64,000 nucleotides of DNA from Tieghemiomyces parasiticus (taxonomy: Eukaryota > Kickxellomycota > Dimargaritomycetes > Dimargaritales > Dimargaritaceae): positions 1 to 64,000 of the forward strand of contig JANBPT010000109.1 of the NCBI GenBank assembly GCA_027575765.1, in the 5' to 3' direction. Shown piece after piece: positions 43,321 to 58,300 of the stretch (the first letter of the stretch is position 1; every line of letters begins with the position of its first letter). The translations under genes were made by a program, and so were the position numbers. The notes under the pieces are model-generated. The model had not been told where the DNA came from. It saw only the letters and a program-made list of their open reading frames with translations, and searched no databases.

Positions 43321-46300
43321 TAGGCCGAGGCGGGGCAGCTCAGTTTCCACAAGGGTGTCTAGCTGGGCTTCAGTAGCGTCGAGAAGGGGGAAGTCGGCGG
43401 GGCAGTACACGGCTGCGGAGCCACTGACAAGGTCGGTCAGCAGGCAGGCCAACTCGTCCCGCCAGGTGTCAACCAGCCGTGTAGCCGTAGACTCACGGTG
43501 CAAGGCTGTATTGTAAGTCAGGCAAACCACAAGGCCGCGATCGGCGTCCACTTTGCAGACGGCGTCCAGTATGCGGTTCCAAGCCTCGGTCTTGGCAACG
43601 TTGCCGGCATCCTCTCCCAGCAGCTCGTCGCAGGACCGCCAGAAAGCCTGGGCCGACTCCAGTTGTTCAAACCGGCCAAGGTAATTGAAGAGCAAATCGG
43701 GCTTGGTGACAGACGGGCCAGTTTCGGCCGATTTCGGGTAGCTTAGCAGACTGTAGGGAAAGCCATGATTGGGTACGGCGCGTAGACGTTGCTTGACGTG
43801 ACGCAGGCGAGCAAGGCGGGCACGGGTGGCGCTCTCGGCGGGGTCAGTCGCACCAGGTAGGATCGGCGGGTGGAATGGAAGCGGGTACGTTACGGTGAAC
43901 CAGCCTACGGTCCGGGACAAATCGATAGCGTCGTCCCACGGGTGGCGGCCGTGGCTCTCGAGTTCAATTTCCAATGAATCCGTGGAAAACACGTGTTGCA
44001 CAGCGGCTACCAGGGCAGCCACCATGAGTTCCTGCGGTTTCACGTCGGCCACGGTGCTGAGCTGGCAGAAGAGCTGATCGGTGAGGGTGGGGCCCAAGGC
44101 GCGCTCCAGGGACCGGCAGGCCGCAAGAGGAACGTAGGCGCGGCGGTCCACGTCAAAGTCAAGCGGAATGGGGGTCACCGGCGGGTAAGCGGGCCAAGTC
44201 GTGGCGAGCTGAGTTTGGGCGTGGTTCTCCAGCAGTGTGGCCCACTGGCGGAAGGCCATGGACTTGGGTGGGAGCTCACGACCGCAGAGGAGGGCCTCCA
44301 GGTCCTCCAGCATGATGCGCCAGGAAACCAGGTCGAGGGCAAAGTGGTGAACGGTGACGAAGAGGTACGTGCCGGCGTGGGGGGCTCCAGCGGCGATCGT
44401 GACTAGGCCCACAGCCAGGATGGGACCCTCTGCCAGGGACAGGGTGGTCTGTTCGGCGTGGACCCAGGCGCTAAGGGCGTCAAGGTCGGGAAAGGTCTCT
44501 GCCGTGAGTCGCACAAACGGGGTCAGATCCGCCACGGTGGCCTCGCCCGTGTTCCCTACAGGCGGGACGTTCTGCTGCCAGTCACCCCGGGCATTCCGCG
44601 TCAAGCGGACGCGCAACATATCGTGATGGCGGACCAAGTAATGGAGGGCCCCGCGCAAAGCATCCAATGTGAGTTCGGTGCGGCAGCCCAGTAGGAAAGA
44701 CATGTTGAACTGGTCGATCCGTTCGAAGGGCTGGGACAAGAACCAGTGTTGAATCGGGGTGAGTGGGACTAGGCCAAGCGGTGAGGCATCGGTGCGGTGC
44801 ACAATACTGTCAGCGGGGGCAGCGGCAAACCGAACCTGACCGGCCAGCTGCGCCAGGATTGGGGTCTTGAACACCTGGGCCACCGTTACGTCTAGGCCGG
44901 CGCGCTTAGCCCGAGACACAAGCTGGATGGCCGAGATGGAGTCGCCTCCTAGTTCGAAAAAGGAGGCATTGGCGTTACAGGTGGCCGGATCCACATTCAG
45001 GGTGGCGGCCAGGGCATCAACCAGGGCGCCGAGAACGGCTGGGTCACAGGCATACAACGTGGCACGCCCCGTGGCTGCCGTTGGCAGGGGTCGACCGGCG
45101 AGTTGGCGACGATCCACTTTTCCGTTACTGGTCAAGGGCATTGTAGCCAGGGTGATCAAGTGGTGGGGGACCATGTAGGCTGGGAGGCGGGCGCCGAGCT
45201 GGTCGGAGACGGCCGTACAGTCTATAGTGCTAGTGTCGCCCGACGATGGCGCCAGGTAGAGGACCAGCTGCTGATCCTTGACAACCGCAGCGGCCTGTGC
45301 GACCGCCGGGTCCAGCTCAGCGGTGCTCTCGAGCTCGCCTAGTTCGATGCGGAACCCGCGCAGTTTGACCTGGGAATCACTGCGCCCCAGGATCTGAATG
45401 CCGCCGTCGGGGAGCCAGCGGCCCAGGTCGCCCGTACGGTAGATTCGACCGGGGCCGAAAGGATTGGGGAGAAACACCCGCTCGGTCAGATCAGGCCGTT
45501 GCCAGTAGCCAGGGCTAAGCCCGCGACCGGCCAGGTACAATTCACCGGTAACTCCCGCGGGGACGGGGCGGAGCGCCTCATCCAACACGTAGCAGGCGGT
45601 GTTGGCTAGCGGGATACCCACACTAACTAGCCGACCAGGTACGACCCGCCCGGTGTGGGAGCCGATACTGGCCTCAGACGGGCCGTAGGCATTGTAGAAC
45701 GTGCATCGGCCGGCCCAACGCTGCACAAGGGAGTACGGGAGAGGCTCCCCGGCAGTAGCCACCACCTGCAAGTTGGGGTAGTCGGCTGGATCGAGGATGG
45801 CTAGCGCGGACGGCGTGCAGATGAGATTGGTGACGCGGCGAGCGGTCAGCGAGAAGTCTTCCTCGCGTAGGACGAGGGTAGCCCCGTTAGCCAAGGTGGT
45901 AAACGTTTCGGAGACGCAGCCGTCGAAGGCCACGTTTAGGAACTGCATAACGCGGGTTCCCGGTCCGCTAGAAAAGTTGTGCGGGGCGTGGCGCACAAAG
46001 TTGACGATGCCGCGGTGGCGGATGGGAACGCCCTTGGGACGGCCGGTGGTGCCCGAGGTGAAGATAACGTAGGCTAAGTCGTCGGGGTCAACCATGGTGT
46101 CGATCAGGGGGACATCGGGGACAGCCACGAGGTCGTCGAGGCGACCCACGCGAGCTGGCTCCACGCCCAGCGTCTCCGTCACGAAGTTGTAGTGGGCTGC
46201 CGTGGTGAGCACGACGGGTGTGTCCAGTTCGTGTAGCATGTGACGCAACCGGTCAGCAGCGTTGCTGGCCTCCATGGGACAATAGGCCCCCCCCGCGAGG

Positions 46301-49300
46301 AGAGTGCCAAAGAGACCAAATACCATCGCCGGGCATCGGTCAATAATCAATGCCACCGGCCGATTGCGGGCCAGTCCTCGGCTCTGCAGCCAGTGGGCGA
46401 CTCGAGATCCCATTTGGTGCAGCTCAGCGTAGGTCCACCGCTGGTCGATATACTCCAGAGCCACAGCATCTGGGTCCCGTTGGGCCTGGCGCACTACCCA
46501 GTTGTGGAGGCCAATCTCGAGGTCCGGGGAGTCGTCCGTGGGTCCTTCGGCCCAGGTGTGCAAGACGAGCTGGGCCTCCGCAGCGGGCAGTGTGAAAAGG
46601 TCGGCCACGCATTGGTCGGGGGATGCTTGGACCAGCCGAGTCAGAATGTCGTCGAGGGCGGCGGCCATGCGTTCAACGTAGACGGGGAGGTAGCGAATCG
46701 CGTCATAGAGCAACCGCACACGAAGGTGGCCATTGGCGGGGTCCTCAACAAAACAAACCGATAGCGGATACTCAGTGAACTCGTGGCCCTCACCACGGTC
46801 GTACCGGATCTCGGGCTCCTTAGTGGCAGGGGTCTCAGCCACAGGGTAGTTTTCGTACACCAGTAGCGACTGGAATAGGTCGGTTTGGGAGGCCACTCCG
46901 GCCCATGCCTTAACGTCGACTAGGCGGTGGTGTTCGTGCGGGATCATGCGGCCTGCGTCCCGGTGTAGCGTACGGAGCCAGGCCTGGACGGAGGCCTCCG
47001 CCGGGAATCGCACCCGGACTGCGACAGTGTTGATACACATGCCCACTAGCCGCTCCACATCCGGTATGGGTACGTTGCGGCCAGACACTACCACGCCAAA
47101 GGTGACCTCGGAGGCGTTTCCAACGTAGCGGGCCAACAGTAGACCCCACAGGGCACGCAACACGGTGGCAACGGTGAGGTCCTGACGGCGGGTGAAGGCT
47201 GTGAGCTGATCCAGCGGGGTGCTAAACGTAAGCCAGTGGGACCGGGACACCGCAGGGACGTCGATGGAGCCGCCATTATCCCCACGGTTCTCCTCAGTTG
47301 GTTCAATTAGAACCGGGTCCACCGGGAGCTGAATGGCCGGGGTCGGAAGCACGTTGTCTAGGTAGGTCTGCCAGAAAGTTTGGGCTTGGGCAGGGCTCTG
47401 CTCAGTAAGGTAGCGCACGAAGGGATGGAACTGGACAGGTGGGTCCAACGGTGTCGCATGGTACAAAGCCAAGGACTCTGCCAGCAGCCGGCTGTTGGAC
47501 CAGCCGTCGAGCAGAGTGTGGTGGACAGTGAATACGCAGCGGTGGCGTGCCGATCCGGTGGCCAGCACGGCCACCCGCACCAGCGGTCCGTCGAGGGAAA
47601 ATCCGCACTGGCGGTCAGCGGCGATGTAGGCTGCCTCCCGGTCCGACAGCTCCACGGGTGGACAGTCGGACCAGTCAGCGACGTGCCAGTTCACGCGGGC
47701 CGTCCGGAGCACGAATTGCAGGAGGGTCACCCCAGGGAGCTGGTCGGTGGCATGGAGGCGAGTACGGAGGGCCTCGTAGCGTGCCGTCAGGTCGTTCCAA
47801 ACCCCGCGGTACCTTTCGAGGTCGAGGTTGCCGACAATGTCGAACACCATCTGAACCAGGTAGGCCGAGGGATCCTGCATGGTGCGGACCACTAGCCCTT
47901 CCTGGAGTGGCGTGGCCGGCAGAATGCGCCCGACGTCACCGGGGGAAAAGCCACCGGCGGTGCCGGCCTCCTGCAACAACATGTCCAGGGAATCCTGCGA
48001 ACAAGGGAGCAGGGGAACGTCCACGGGAGCCAGGCAAGACACCGGGGCGGTCGCAGGGTGGCCGTTTGCAAAAGTGGCAAGGTGAGCGGCCCATTGCTTC
48101 AGCAGTTGGCGAACCGTCGCCTGGTGGTGGACTGAAGGACAGTGCCGGATAGCCAATTCCAAACGATCCCCCACGTGGCGGCAGTTGAGTTCTAGCAGGT
48201 ATGGCCAAGCCTCTTCCGTATCTAGGTCGCAGGCGTCGGGAAGTAGCTCGGACCGGGCATGGAATGGTGCGTCGGCGGCCTCGAGGCCTTCGAAACGGCC
48301 CAGGTAGTTGAAAGCCACGCGGCCGTAGGAAAGTTGAGCGGAATCAGAGCCAAGGTACTTGCGCATACCAAAAGCCAGGCCGGCATGGGGGGCACCGCGC
48401 ATGCCTTGCTTAGCAGAACGGAGGGCAGCCGTCAAAGGGTACTGGGCATCACTACGGAAAGTGACCGGGTAGATGGCGGTGAACCAACCGACGGTACGGG
48501 ACAGATCAAGCGGGCCGAAAGGCTGGCGCCCATGGCCCTCGACATCGATCTGCATACTGGGAGCCCCGTAGTGATCCAGGTAAGCAGCAGCGAACCCGGC
48601 CAGTAGTAGTTCCACTGGTTGAGCGGACCAGGTGACGGCGGTGGGACCCAGGAACAGGGCCCCAGTGATGTCGGAGGATAGTTCATGGGTTTCGTTCACC
48701 CGCGCACCCACGAGGTTGACTGTCAGCGGATCGGCGACGTCGGTATCGGCATACAGGGCTACAGTCTCGGCGGACTCAGTCGGCCACGTTACCTGGCCAG
48801 CATACTCACGTAGGTGAGCGGACCAGGCTAGATACGACACCGTTTTTTGCGGGAGGGAGGCGGTGGGTTCCTTCAGTAGCATGGCAAGGTCCTCGAGTAG
48901 AATGCGCCACGAGACCAGGTCCACGGCCAGGTGGTGCACGCTCCAGAAGAGCCATTGGGTCTTTGGATCAGTATGGAAGATACCGGCCACAGTGACGGGG
49001 CCCGTGTCCAGGCGGATACGGTCGGTAAGGGCGACACAGGCGGTTGGGAGGTCGGCCAAGGGTATCGGGTCCTCTCGCACCGCGACTAGCAGGTCCCCGT
49101 CGACAGCTATGGCGGCCGGAAGTTGCGGGGCCCAGCTTGAGCCCTCAGCCGGGGCCGGATTAAATCGAACGCGTAGGATATCGTGGTGAGTGACAAGGCG
49201 GCGGAGAGCGGCCGTGATGGCAACGGGGTCGTGGGGCACGGTAAGTTCCAGGAGGAAACTCTGGTTAAAACGGTGCACGTTAACAAGGCCCAGATCCCAG

Positions 49301-52300
49301 AACCAAGACTGTACTGGAGTCAGGTCAAAGTGGCCAACGACGGGGTCCTGGACTACCAAGTCAATCACCACGTCACCGATCACATCCGCTACGGCAGCGA
49401 GGCCATAGGGGGTCGGGTGGTCGAACACCTGACCTACGGTGGCCGTCACGCCAGCATCGCGCAGACGTGCCACGTAGCGGATTGCTGATATGGAGTCACC
49501 GCCCAATTGGAAAAAAGATGCGTGCAACCCGACACGGGTTGGGTCGAGGTGAAGAGAAGCTGCCATGGCGGTCACGACGCGCCGCTGGACGTCATCTTGA
49601 GGTAGACTGGCGTCGCACTGGTTGTTAGCTTCCTCGGCCTCAACCGCCATCTCTGCAGCAACGACATGGCGGCTCAGCGCGGCCCGGTCGACTTTGTTAT
49701 TGGCGGTGGTAGGCAAACTCGGCAGAGAATAGATACGGTGTGGAACCATGTAGGCGGGCAACTTGGCGGCGAGGAGGTCGTGGGCAGCCGTTGTGTCAAC
49801 CTCTGCGGGTGCGACGCAAGCATAGATACGGTCGCGGTGGACCAGGGCCGCCCCAGCGTCGACACCAGGGCACTGGCTTAGGACAGCATCAACCTCTCCC
49901 AGCTCGATACGGAAACCGCGCACCTTAACGAAATCACCCGTTCGGCCCATATACTGGAGGGCGCCGTCGGCCAACCAGCGCACGAGGTCACCCGTGCGGT
50001 AAAGTTTACCCGGACCAAATGGATTCGCGCAAAAAGCCTGGGCATCTAGGTCGGGCCGGTGGAGATATCCGCGGGCCAAGTTCGGACCGCCTAGAAAGAG
50101 TTCGCCGACGGCGCCAGTTGGGACCGGGCGGAGGAGGGCGTCCAGGACGTAGCAAACGGAACCGGCGATCGGTCGGCCAAGCGTGATGGGCCTACCAGGC
50201 TCCACCCGACCGACGTGCGTACACACGGTGGCTTCGGAGGGTCCGTAGAGGTTGTACATGGGGAAGCGGGCGGCCCAACGGTCAGCCAGCGGCTGCGGTA
50301 GGGGCTCGGCTCCAGTCATCAGCCGGCCTACCCGGCCAAACTCTGCCGGGTCGAAGGCGGTTAGGAGAGATGGGGTCAGGGCCACCACGTCGATGTTGTT
50401 GAAACTGGAAGAGACGGGCGGATTGAGGACCAGGGTCCCGCCATTGGCCAGGCAAGAGTATATGTCATTGACGCACCCATCGAAGGCCAGGTTGAATAGC
50501 TGGAGGACGCGTTCACCGCGCTGGACACCCAGATTGTGCGGCGGGGACTGTACCAGATTCGCCAGGCCACGATGAAGGATCTGAACGCCCTTAGGTCGAC
50601 CGGTACTGCCCGAGGTGTACACAACGTAAGCCAAATCGTCGGGCGAGGGCAGGGGAAGTGAGACGTTCGACTCTGCCACATCGCCGGCCAAGTCGGCAAA
50701 GGTGGCGTAGTGCCACCCGTCCTTCGTGTTGCCAGCAGGCCCAGGGCCGAGGTACCTACAGGTACCTGCAACGTCCACCACAACGGGGCAAGCGCATTCA
50801 GTAAGGAGGGCGATCTGACGGTCAGCGGGGTTGGTCGCATCGATCGGCACGTAGGCAAATCCGGCGCGCAGAACCCCAAGCATGGCAACGATCGTGGCTG
50901 GGTGGCGAGTTACCAGTAGGCCAATCACCACGGAAGTGTGCGGGTCAGTGGCGACCAGGGCTAACAGCTGGTGGGCAATACGCCCGGCAGTCGTCCAGAG
51001 GGTGGCGTAGGTGGTCTGGTCTAAACCCTGCTCGATGGCCACGTGATCTGGAAGCTCAGTAGACCACGCACGGATCAGGTCCACGACCGTAACGTTAGGC
51101 TCGGCCAGGGCGGCCGGCTGACTCCACGCCAGCAGTTCACGCTCCTGCTCGAGTGGAGTGAGGGCCAGCTGAGCCAGCGTGGTTTCCGCCGAGGGCTGCA
51201 AATGAACTTCGAGTGCGACCGCGATCAGACTAATGTAGCGGGTCAGCGCCGCAGCCAAGTGGCCCACGTAGACCCCGTCGACCTCGGCCGTCTTGTATGT
51301 GAGACGAACACGAAGGCTACCGGCCGGGTCATCAAAGAAACAACCCGACACTGGATATTCGGTGAATTCGTCGGCGGTCACGTCCGTGAGGGCTACGGCA
51401 GCGGGATCGGCTTCGTTGGTATCGCTGGGATAATTTTCGTAGACCAAGATGGTGTTAAACAGTGTAGCGCGGCCCTCGGCAGGATCGATCCAGCGGGAAA
51501 TGTCTGCCAGACTGCTGTGTTCGAATGCGGTAACCTGTGCCGAATGGTCTCCTACCGTCCGGAGGAAGGCCAGCAGAGAGACCCCGGGGTCCACCGTGGC
51601 CCGGAAGGGAATAGTGTTGATACAGAATCCCATCAGGTGTTCTATCCCGTCGACGGGGACGGCACGGCCAGCTACGGTCACCCCAAAGACAACGTCGGTT
51701 TGGCCCGTGTAGGCGTGGAGGAGGAGGGCCCAGGCGGCACGAAGAAGTGAGGAGACGGTCAGGCCGTGGTGCTCGGCGCGACGGCGGAGGGCCCCGGCGT
51801 CAGGGTACAAAGAGTGTAGCAGCTCAGCATCCCGAAGCCGTTCAGGCGGCGCCAAGGGGGCGGGTAGTCGGAGTTGGGTACCTTCCTTTGGGACCCCCGT
51901 TAAATAATCAGACCAGAATTTACGGGCCTGAGCAGGATCCTGGCCGCCAAGGTGACGGACAAACGCTTCGTAGGGAACAGCGGTTGGTAGGGTGGCGAAG
52001 TCCGCGGTAGCGGTAAGGGCTAGGTGCAGTTCCCGCAGTAGAATGCCGTTAGACCAACCGTCCAGGATGGCGTGGTGACTGGTAAGTACGCACCGGACGC
52101 GATCCGTGGATTCGGCGACGGTGGTGAGACGCAACATGGGAGCGAGCTGAACGTGGAAACCGCGCTGTCGGTCCGCGGCTAGGTAACCCGCCTCGCCGTC
52201 GTGACCTAATTCTGACCATGACGCGGCGTCGAACCAAGGGAATTCGGTGTCCTGGGTCACGACCTGAACCGCTTCGGTATAGCGTCCGAATCCTTCGAGG

Positions 52301-55300
52301 AGAAACCGAGTGCGAAGAATTGGGTGCCGCCGCACTACCGCCTGGAGGGCAGTATAGACGCGATCTCGAACCGTCAGGCCGCGCAGGGTAAAACTAAGCT
52401 GCAAGGTGTATTCCGCAGGGCGGCGCGTGGTCACGGCTAGTAGACCGGCCTGGAGCGGAGTGCAGGGGTAAACAGTTTCGACCATAGCGGTGGACAGGCC
52501 GTGGCGAGTGAGTTCGGTCTCAAGTGCCAGGAGGTCGACGGTAGTTACCGCGGGAAGCAGGGGGAAATCCAGCGGAACCCAGTAGCGGTGATGCGGGGTT
52601 ATCGTAAGTTGCTCGGTCAGCCGGTCCATCTCGTCCGTGAGCGCGGATCGGAACTCGGCCAAGGATGGCGGTGCGAATATGGACGGGGGGTAGGTCACCT
52701 CCACGGCCAGTGTGCCGTCATCGGTCACCAGCACGACGACATCGAGGAGGTGTGCGCGAAGCTCCGCGCCGTCCATCTCAGACACCAGGTGGCGCAAGTC
52801 GAAGCGTGGGCGCCAGGGGGCGGTACCCCGGGCGGTGAGCGCATGATCATTGACGGTCTGACCGAGGAAGTTAAAGGCCACATCACCGGGGTGATAACCC
52901 TCCGCCGTTGGGTCTACGGCGGCAAAGCGGCGGACGCTGGCGCGCAATTCGTCCCGGATCGCCTCACGCACAGCAGCCTTGGCGGCGCGGATCCACGCGA
53001 CCGGACCCGACGATGCAGGTATCACAGGGGCTAGGGCCAGCACCGTGGTGAACCAGCCCACCGTTCGGGCCAGGTCTTGGGTGGGCAGCCAGGGTCGACG
53101 CCCGTGACCCTCGGTGTCAATTACAGGGGAGGGTTGGTCTGGTTGCCACCGGTGAAAAGCGGCAGCCAGTGCTGCAATCAGCAAGTCGGTGGTCTGCAGG
53201 CCCGGGGTTGGACGGAGTAGACGGTGGGAGGTCTCTGTAGCGATATCTATGCGTATGGTTCGGGCCTGCCCCACAGTGTTACTCACTAGGAGGTTGGGGT
53301 CAATGGTCAACGCCCAGCCGGTGGCCTGACTGAGGTTGGCGCCTGGGGTATCACCATCGGCTGTACTTTGGCGACCGTACTGGTTTAGGGCTGCTGCCCA
53401 GTCCGGGAAGGGAAGCGTGGCGGGAACTGGACGTGTGCCGTTAAGTGCAGCGGCCAAGTCCTCAAGCAGAGTTGACCAGGACACCAAATCGACCACCAGG
53501 TGGTGGACACTGAGGATCAGTAGACCGGCATCAGCCTCGGCGACTTGGAGAATTCCTGCGCTCAGGAGGGGTCCCGTGTGGATATTAATGGCTGCATGAA
53601 CCTCCGCTACCGCCGCCGGGAGGTCAGCCAGCTCCGCCTGCCGCTCAGTGACCGGGACTGGGGCAGCATCCTCGGGGTCGTGGTAGGTCTGAATCCAGTT
53701 TGGCAAGGACGACTCGGTCTGCAGAGTAAAGGTGGCGCGCAGCATTGGGTGGGTGTCGCGCACCTGCGTGAGGGCCTGCTGGATAACCTCACGACCAACT
53801 GGGCGGGTGAGTTCGAAGACAAAGGTCTGGTTGAAGCGGTGCACGTTGCGGAAGCGGCGGACACTCAGGAACCACCGCTGGATCGGAGTAAGAGGGAACG
53901 CCTGGCCAGACATAACGGTCGGACTTGGCCGGCTCTCGTGCGCGGACGTGTGGGCCACCATGCAGGACTGAGCGGTCTTCTCGAGTGGGTCTCCGCGGAG
54001 GAGATCGGGAACAGCAATTTGCCAACCCAGCTGGCGGCAGCGGGATGCAGTCTGAATGGCAGAGATAGAGTCTCCCCCCACGCGGTAGAAACTGTGGGCC
54101 ATGTCAATATGGTCAGCGGCAATACCGAGGACCGCGGCCAGGACCTCACGGAGCACGCGGGCCTGGCCGCTGAGCGCCAGGGTGGCTGATGGTAGCAAAG
54201 CTGTCTGTTCTAAGAGGGACCGCAGTTGCTGGTAGTCAACCTTACCGTTAACCGTCAGAGGCAAAGTCTGAAGGGTCAGGATGCGGGAGGGCAGCATATA
54301 GTGCGGTAGGTGATCAGCCAGGTCCCGTCGAACGGCGGCCTCGTCAAGCTCATTGGGGCCGGTCACAAAGGCGGCAAGTTGGGCACGGTGCACAAGGGCT
54401 ACAGCGGTCTTCACCTCGGAACGAAGGCGGAGACAGCTCTCAACCTCGGCCAATTCGATCCGGAACCCGCGTAGCTTCACCTGTTCGTCGATACGACCGA
54501 CGTACAGAACCTGGCCGTCGGCGGTCCAGCACCCCAGATCGCCCGTGTGGTACAGTTTGCCTGGTCCGAACGGGTTGGGCACAAACTTGGTGTCAGTAAG
54601 CTCGGGCTGGTTGTAGTACCCCAGGGCGAGGTTGGGTCCACCCAGCATAATCTCGCCGGCGACGCCAATGGGCACTGGCTGGAGGGTGGGGTCCACGATG
54701 TAACAGGTGGTGTTGGCCAAGGGCTTGCCGATGGTGACGGGTCGGCCGGAATATACCCGACCAATGTGGCTGCAAATGGTGGCCTCGGTGGGGCCGTAGT
54801 AGTTGTACAGCTCGACACGATCGGCCCACTGGTCTGCGAGGGCCGCCGGGAGGGGCTCGGCGGCCACCCCAATGATCTGTAGCTGTGGGTAGTCGGACGG
54901 GTCGACGGCGGCCAGCATGGACGGGGTGACGACGGCCGTATCCACAGTAGATAATCCCGCCAGCAGCCCCTCAGTATCCGTGGGGAGCACCAAGGTACCA
55001 CCATGACATAGAGCGATGAAGGCAATGTGTAGGAACCCGTCGAAGCCGGGGGCCATAGGGTGGAGGATCCGGGTACCCGGCCGGGGGCAGAGGGACCCAG
55101 CGTGAGCCATAGCCAAATTGGCTAGGCCGGCATGAGAAACCAAGACACCCTTTGGGACGCCAGTGGTGCCCGAGGTGAAGATTAGGTACGCGGGTTGGTC
55201 CAAGCGCAGGTTTGCCGTGGGTGCGGTGGGCGAGGCGGGTAGGGTATCCACATCCGGTAGAGTGAACGACAAAACCGGCACGGACAGATGGTCCGGAGGA

Positions 55301-58300
55301 GCAAAGGCGGTGATGTTAACGATCAAACGGCAGTCGGCGGTCTGCAGGATATAGTCACGACGTTTAGGGGGGAGCTGGGCGTCAATCGGAACGTATACAG
55401 CTCCAAGGTGCCACAGGCCGAGCAAAGTTACAAGGAGGGCCGGATGGCGCTGCACGATTACGGCCACACGGTCACCGGCGGTGATGCCGAGTCCTTGGAG
55501 CTTCCCGGCCAGAGTGGCGGAGTGCCTGATGAGGTCGGCGTAGGTCACAGAGCAGGCGCTGTGTTGGATGGCCACGGTGCTGGCGAACCGGGACATGCGC
55601 TCACGGAGCAGGGCGGGGAGGGAGGTGTTGGCGGGGAAAGGGTGGGTGGTGGCCGCGGCGTCGTGGCTGAAGTGGTCCAGAATTAGCGAGAGCTCGGCCG
55701 GGGCCACCAAATCCAGCGTATCGAGAGACTGGGCCGGCTGGGCCACAGCGGCCTCGACGAAATGGACAAAGTTGGCAAGAAGTCGCCGAGCGTGGTCCAT
55801 AGTGAATAACCAGGCGGCGGACGTGAGACACAGGAAGGTGCGATCGGTCCGATCGACTTCCACGGTCAAGTGCAACTCCGACGTGGTGGTTGGAGCGATA
55901 TCGTCCGGGCCGGACTCGTCGGATAGTAGATCCCAGCCATCTTTGCGCGTCGGTAAACGCCAGTCGCGAAATTCGAGGGTAACCTGGTGCGGGTACGCAA
56001 AACGAGGGTCCCAGCCAAGAGGCAGAGCAGTGACAGACGTGGCATCTTTGGGGGCCAGCGAAGGGGAATCGGGTGCCAAGAGGTCTGCCAAACAGCGGCC
56101 AGTTGGGTGCGACAAGGTGGTAGTATACAGTGCTGCGCACGGGCCCAGCACAGCATGCCCCTGGCCGACTAGGGATGGCCTACTCACCCCTTGGTGCACG
56201 TCCTGACGGTGGCTAATTCGACTAACGAAGGCGCCCCACATAACTCCCCACACTGCCACCAGATCCGTGTCGGTCTCCTCCGCGATGCGGGCGAGGTCAG
56301 CTTGGGCGGCGGGAGTAAATTCGAGACGGTGTTCGTGTGCCTCAGGAGCGAAGAGGGCAGGCCTGGGCAGGTCGGTAGGTAAGTCGAGGGGAACGAACTC
56401 GGGAGCGAGGGACCGGTCGGCGTTCGTAACGGTTGTTTGGTTGGGATCGCCGGCGATAAGGTCAAGCAGCTGTGTGGGTTCGGCGGGGAGGGCCGGTCCC
56501 AGTCCCTGGCCGCTCAGGGCTTCGTAAGTGTGCATGAGCTGCTCCAGGAACTGTGGCAAGGACGGCCCGTCCATGATGAGGACATGGAAAGCACAGGTCA
56601 GGCGGTTACTGTCAGAAAGAGTCACCGCAAACAGTGGCAGGCGCTGGGGGTCAAAGCTGGGGCGCAGGGGGGCGTCAGATACGTCGCACGTAGCCTGAGC
56701 ATGCACGGACTGGACGACAGTAGGCCCCGTAGGTTGGAACGTGGTGCGTAGTATTTCGTGACGATCGGCCAGAGCGAGTACAGCGAGCTGAAGACGCGCC
56801 AGATCCAGTGTAGTGTCGGTGACACGGTAGGCGGCGCGTATCACCAGCGATGATGGTTCTTCAAGGTTACAGCGCAGCCAGCTGCGCCATTGCGCAGCTG
56901 ACAAAGGCCCGCTGCGTACCACGTCGTCACATCCGTTCTCGGTCAAGCCGGGAGGGGCGATTGGGGTGGCACGGTCGGGGTTATCGATCAAGGTGGCCAG
57001 GTCACCCAATTGGCGGTTGCGGTACAAGTCGGCGGGGGTCACCGGTAGGCCGAAGCGCGTGGTAATTAGGTAACAAAATTGGAAAAGGCGTGGGATGGTG
57101 AATTCGCCCCCGGCCAACAGATCGGTCGTTACCGTCGCTAGCGGACTGGTGTAGCCGTCGGCGTTCGACACCAGGGCGTGGTAGGTGAGGGCTAGCCAGT
57201 GCTGGGTGGGATTGAGGCCCGAGTTCTCAACCCTCAGTTGGAAGTAGACGGGGGCGGCGCGAGAAAGAAATGATGGGTCCCAGTCGGCCAGCTCCGATCC
57301 GAAATACTCGCCCACTGAAACGATCGCACTGGGTAGCAGGGGTGGCGGTAGGACACCCTGCAGTCCTTGCACCATAGTTGTAATGTCACTGTCTTCCGCA
57401 TCGACCCAGGCCAGGAGCCGCCCTGGCTCCACAGGCACAACATGGACACGAGCCGCACCGGCGGCTTCCAGGGCTTTCGTAAGGATGATCAAGGGGAAAC
57501 GAAGACCACCCCGTTCGGCAAAACGGGACTCTGATGTATCCGCGACCCCACTACCCTGGAGTCCGGTCGGTACGGGTGGAACTGCCAGGTCGCCCAGGGT
57601 CACGGTCGGCGTGGCGCTGATAAGGGTGGCCAATGCATGGTCGAGGCACCTAGCGACGTAGGCAGCGGCCTCGGTGTTGTAGTGCGTACAGTGGTAGAAC
57701 ACCGTGACGTCGTAGCGGTCCCCGCGGTCACTGACCATTACGGCCAGCGGGAACTCGGTCACTTCGTAACCGATCCGATCCGTGATGCGTAGCGGACACC
57801 CAGGGTCAGCGGTCGGAGGCGGGTAGTTCTCAAAGACGAGCATGGTGCGGAAGAGCGGGGTGCCGTCTGTATGGCCAGCGTGGCGAGTGACAGTAACGAG
57901 GGCGTCATGCTCGCGTGGGATCATGCGAACCTGGTCGTCATGGAGGGACTTAAGCCACTCAAGTACGCTCGTTTGGTGAGCCAGGGCGACGCGAACAGGC
58001 AGGGTGTTGAGGCAGGGCCCGGCCAGGCTTTCAATTCCGTCGAAGCCCTGGTTACGACCGGACACCACCGAGCCGAAAGTAACGTCCTCACTGCCAGACA
58101 GTCGACCAAGCGTGAGGGCGAAGGCGCCACGTAGGAGGGCGGCAACCGTTAAGCCATGCTGCTGGCTGAAACGGTGAAGCTTCGCCATGGGCAGCTGAAG
58201 GGGTGCAATAAACTGAGCGGGCGGGGCAGCCGCGGCAGTCGGTGGGCCCAGGTAGGGCAGCGGGGTTGGTCGACTTCCGCGTAGGTAGTCGGCCCAGAAT

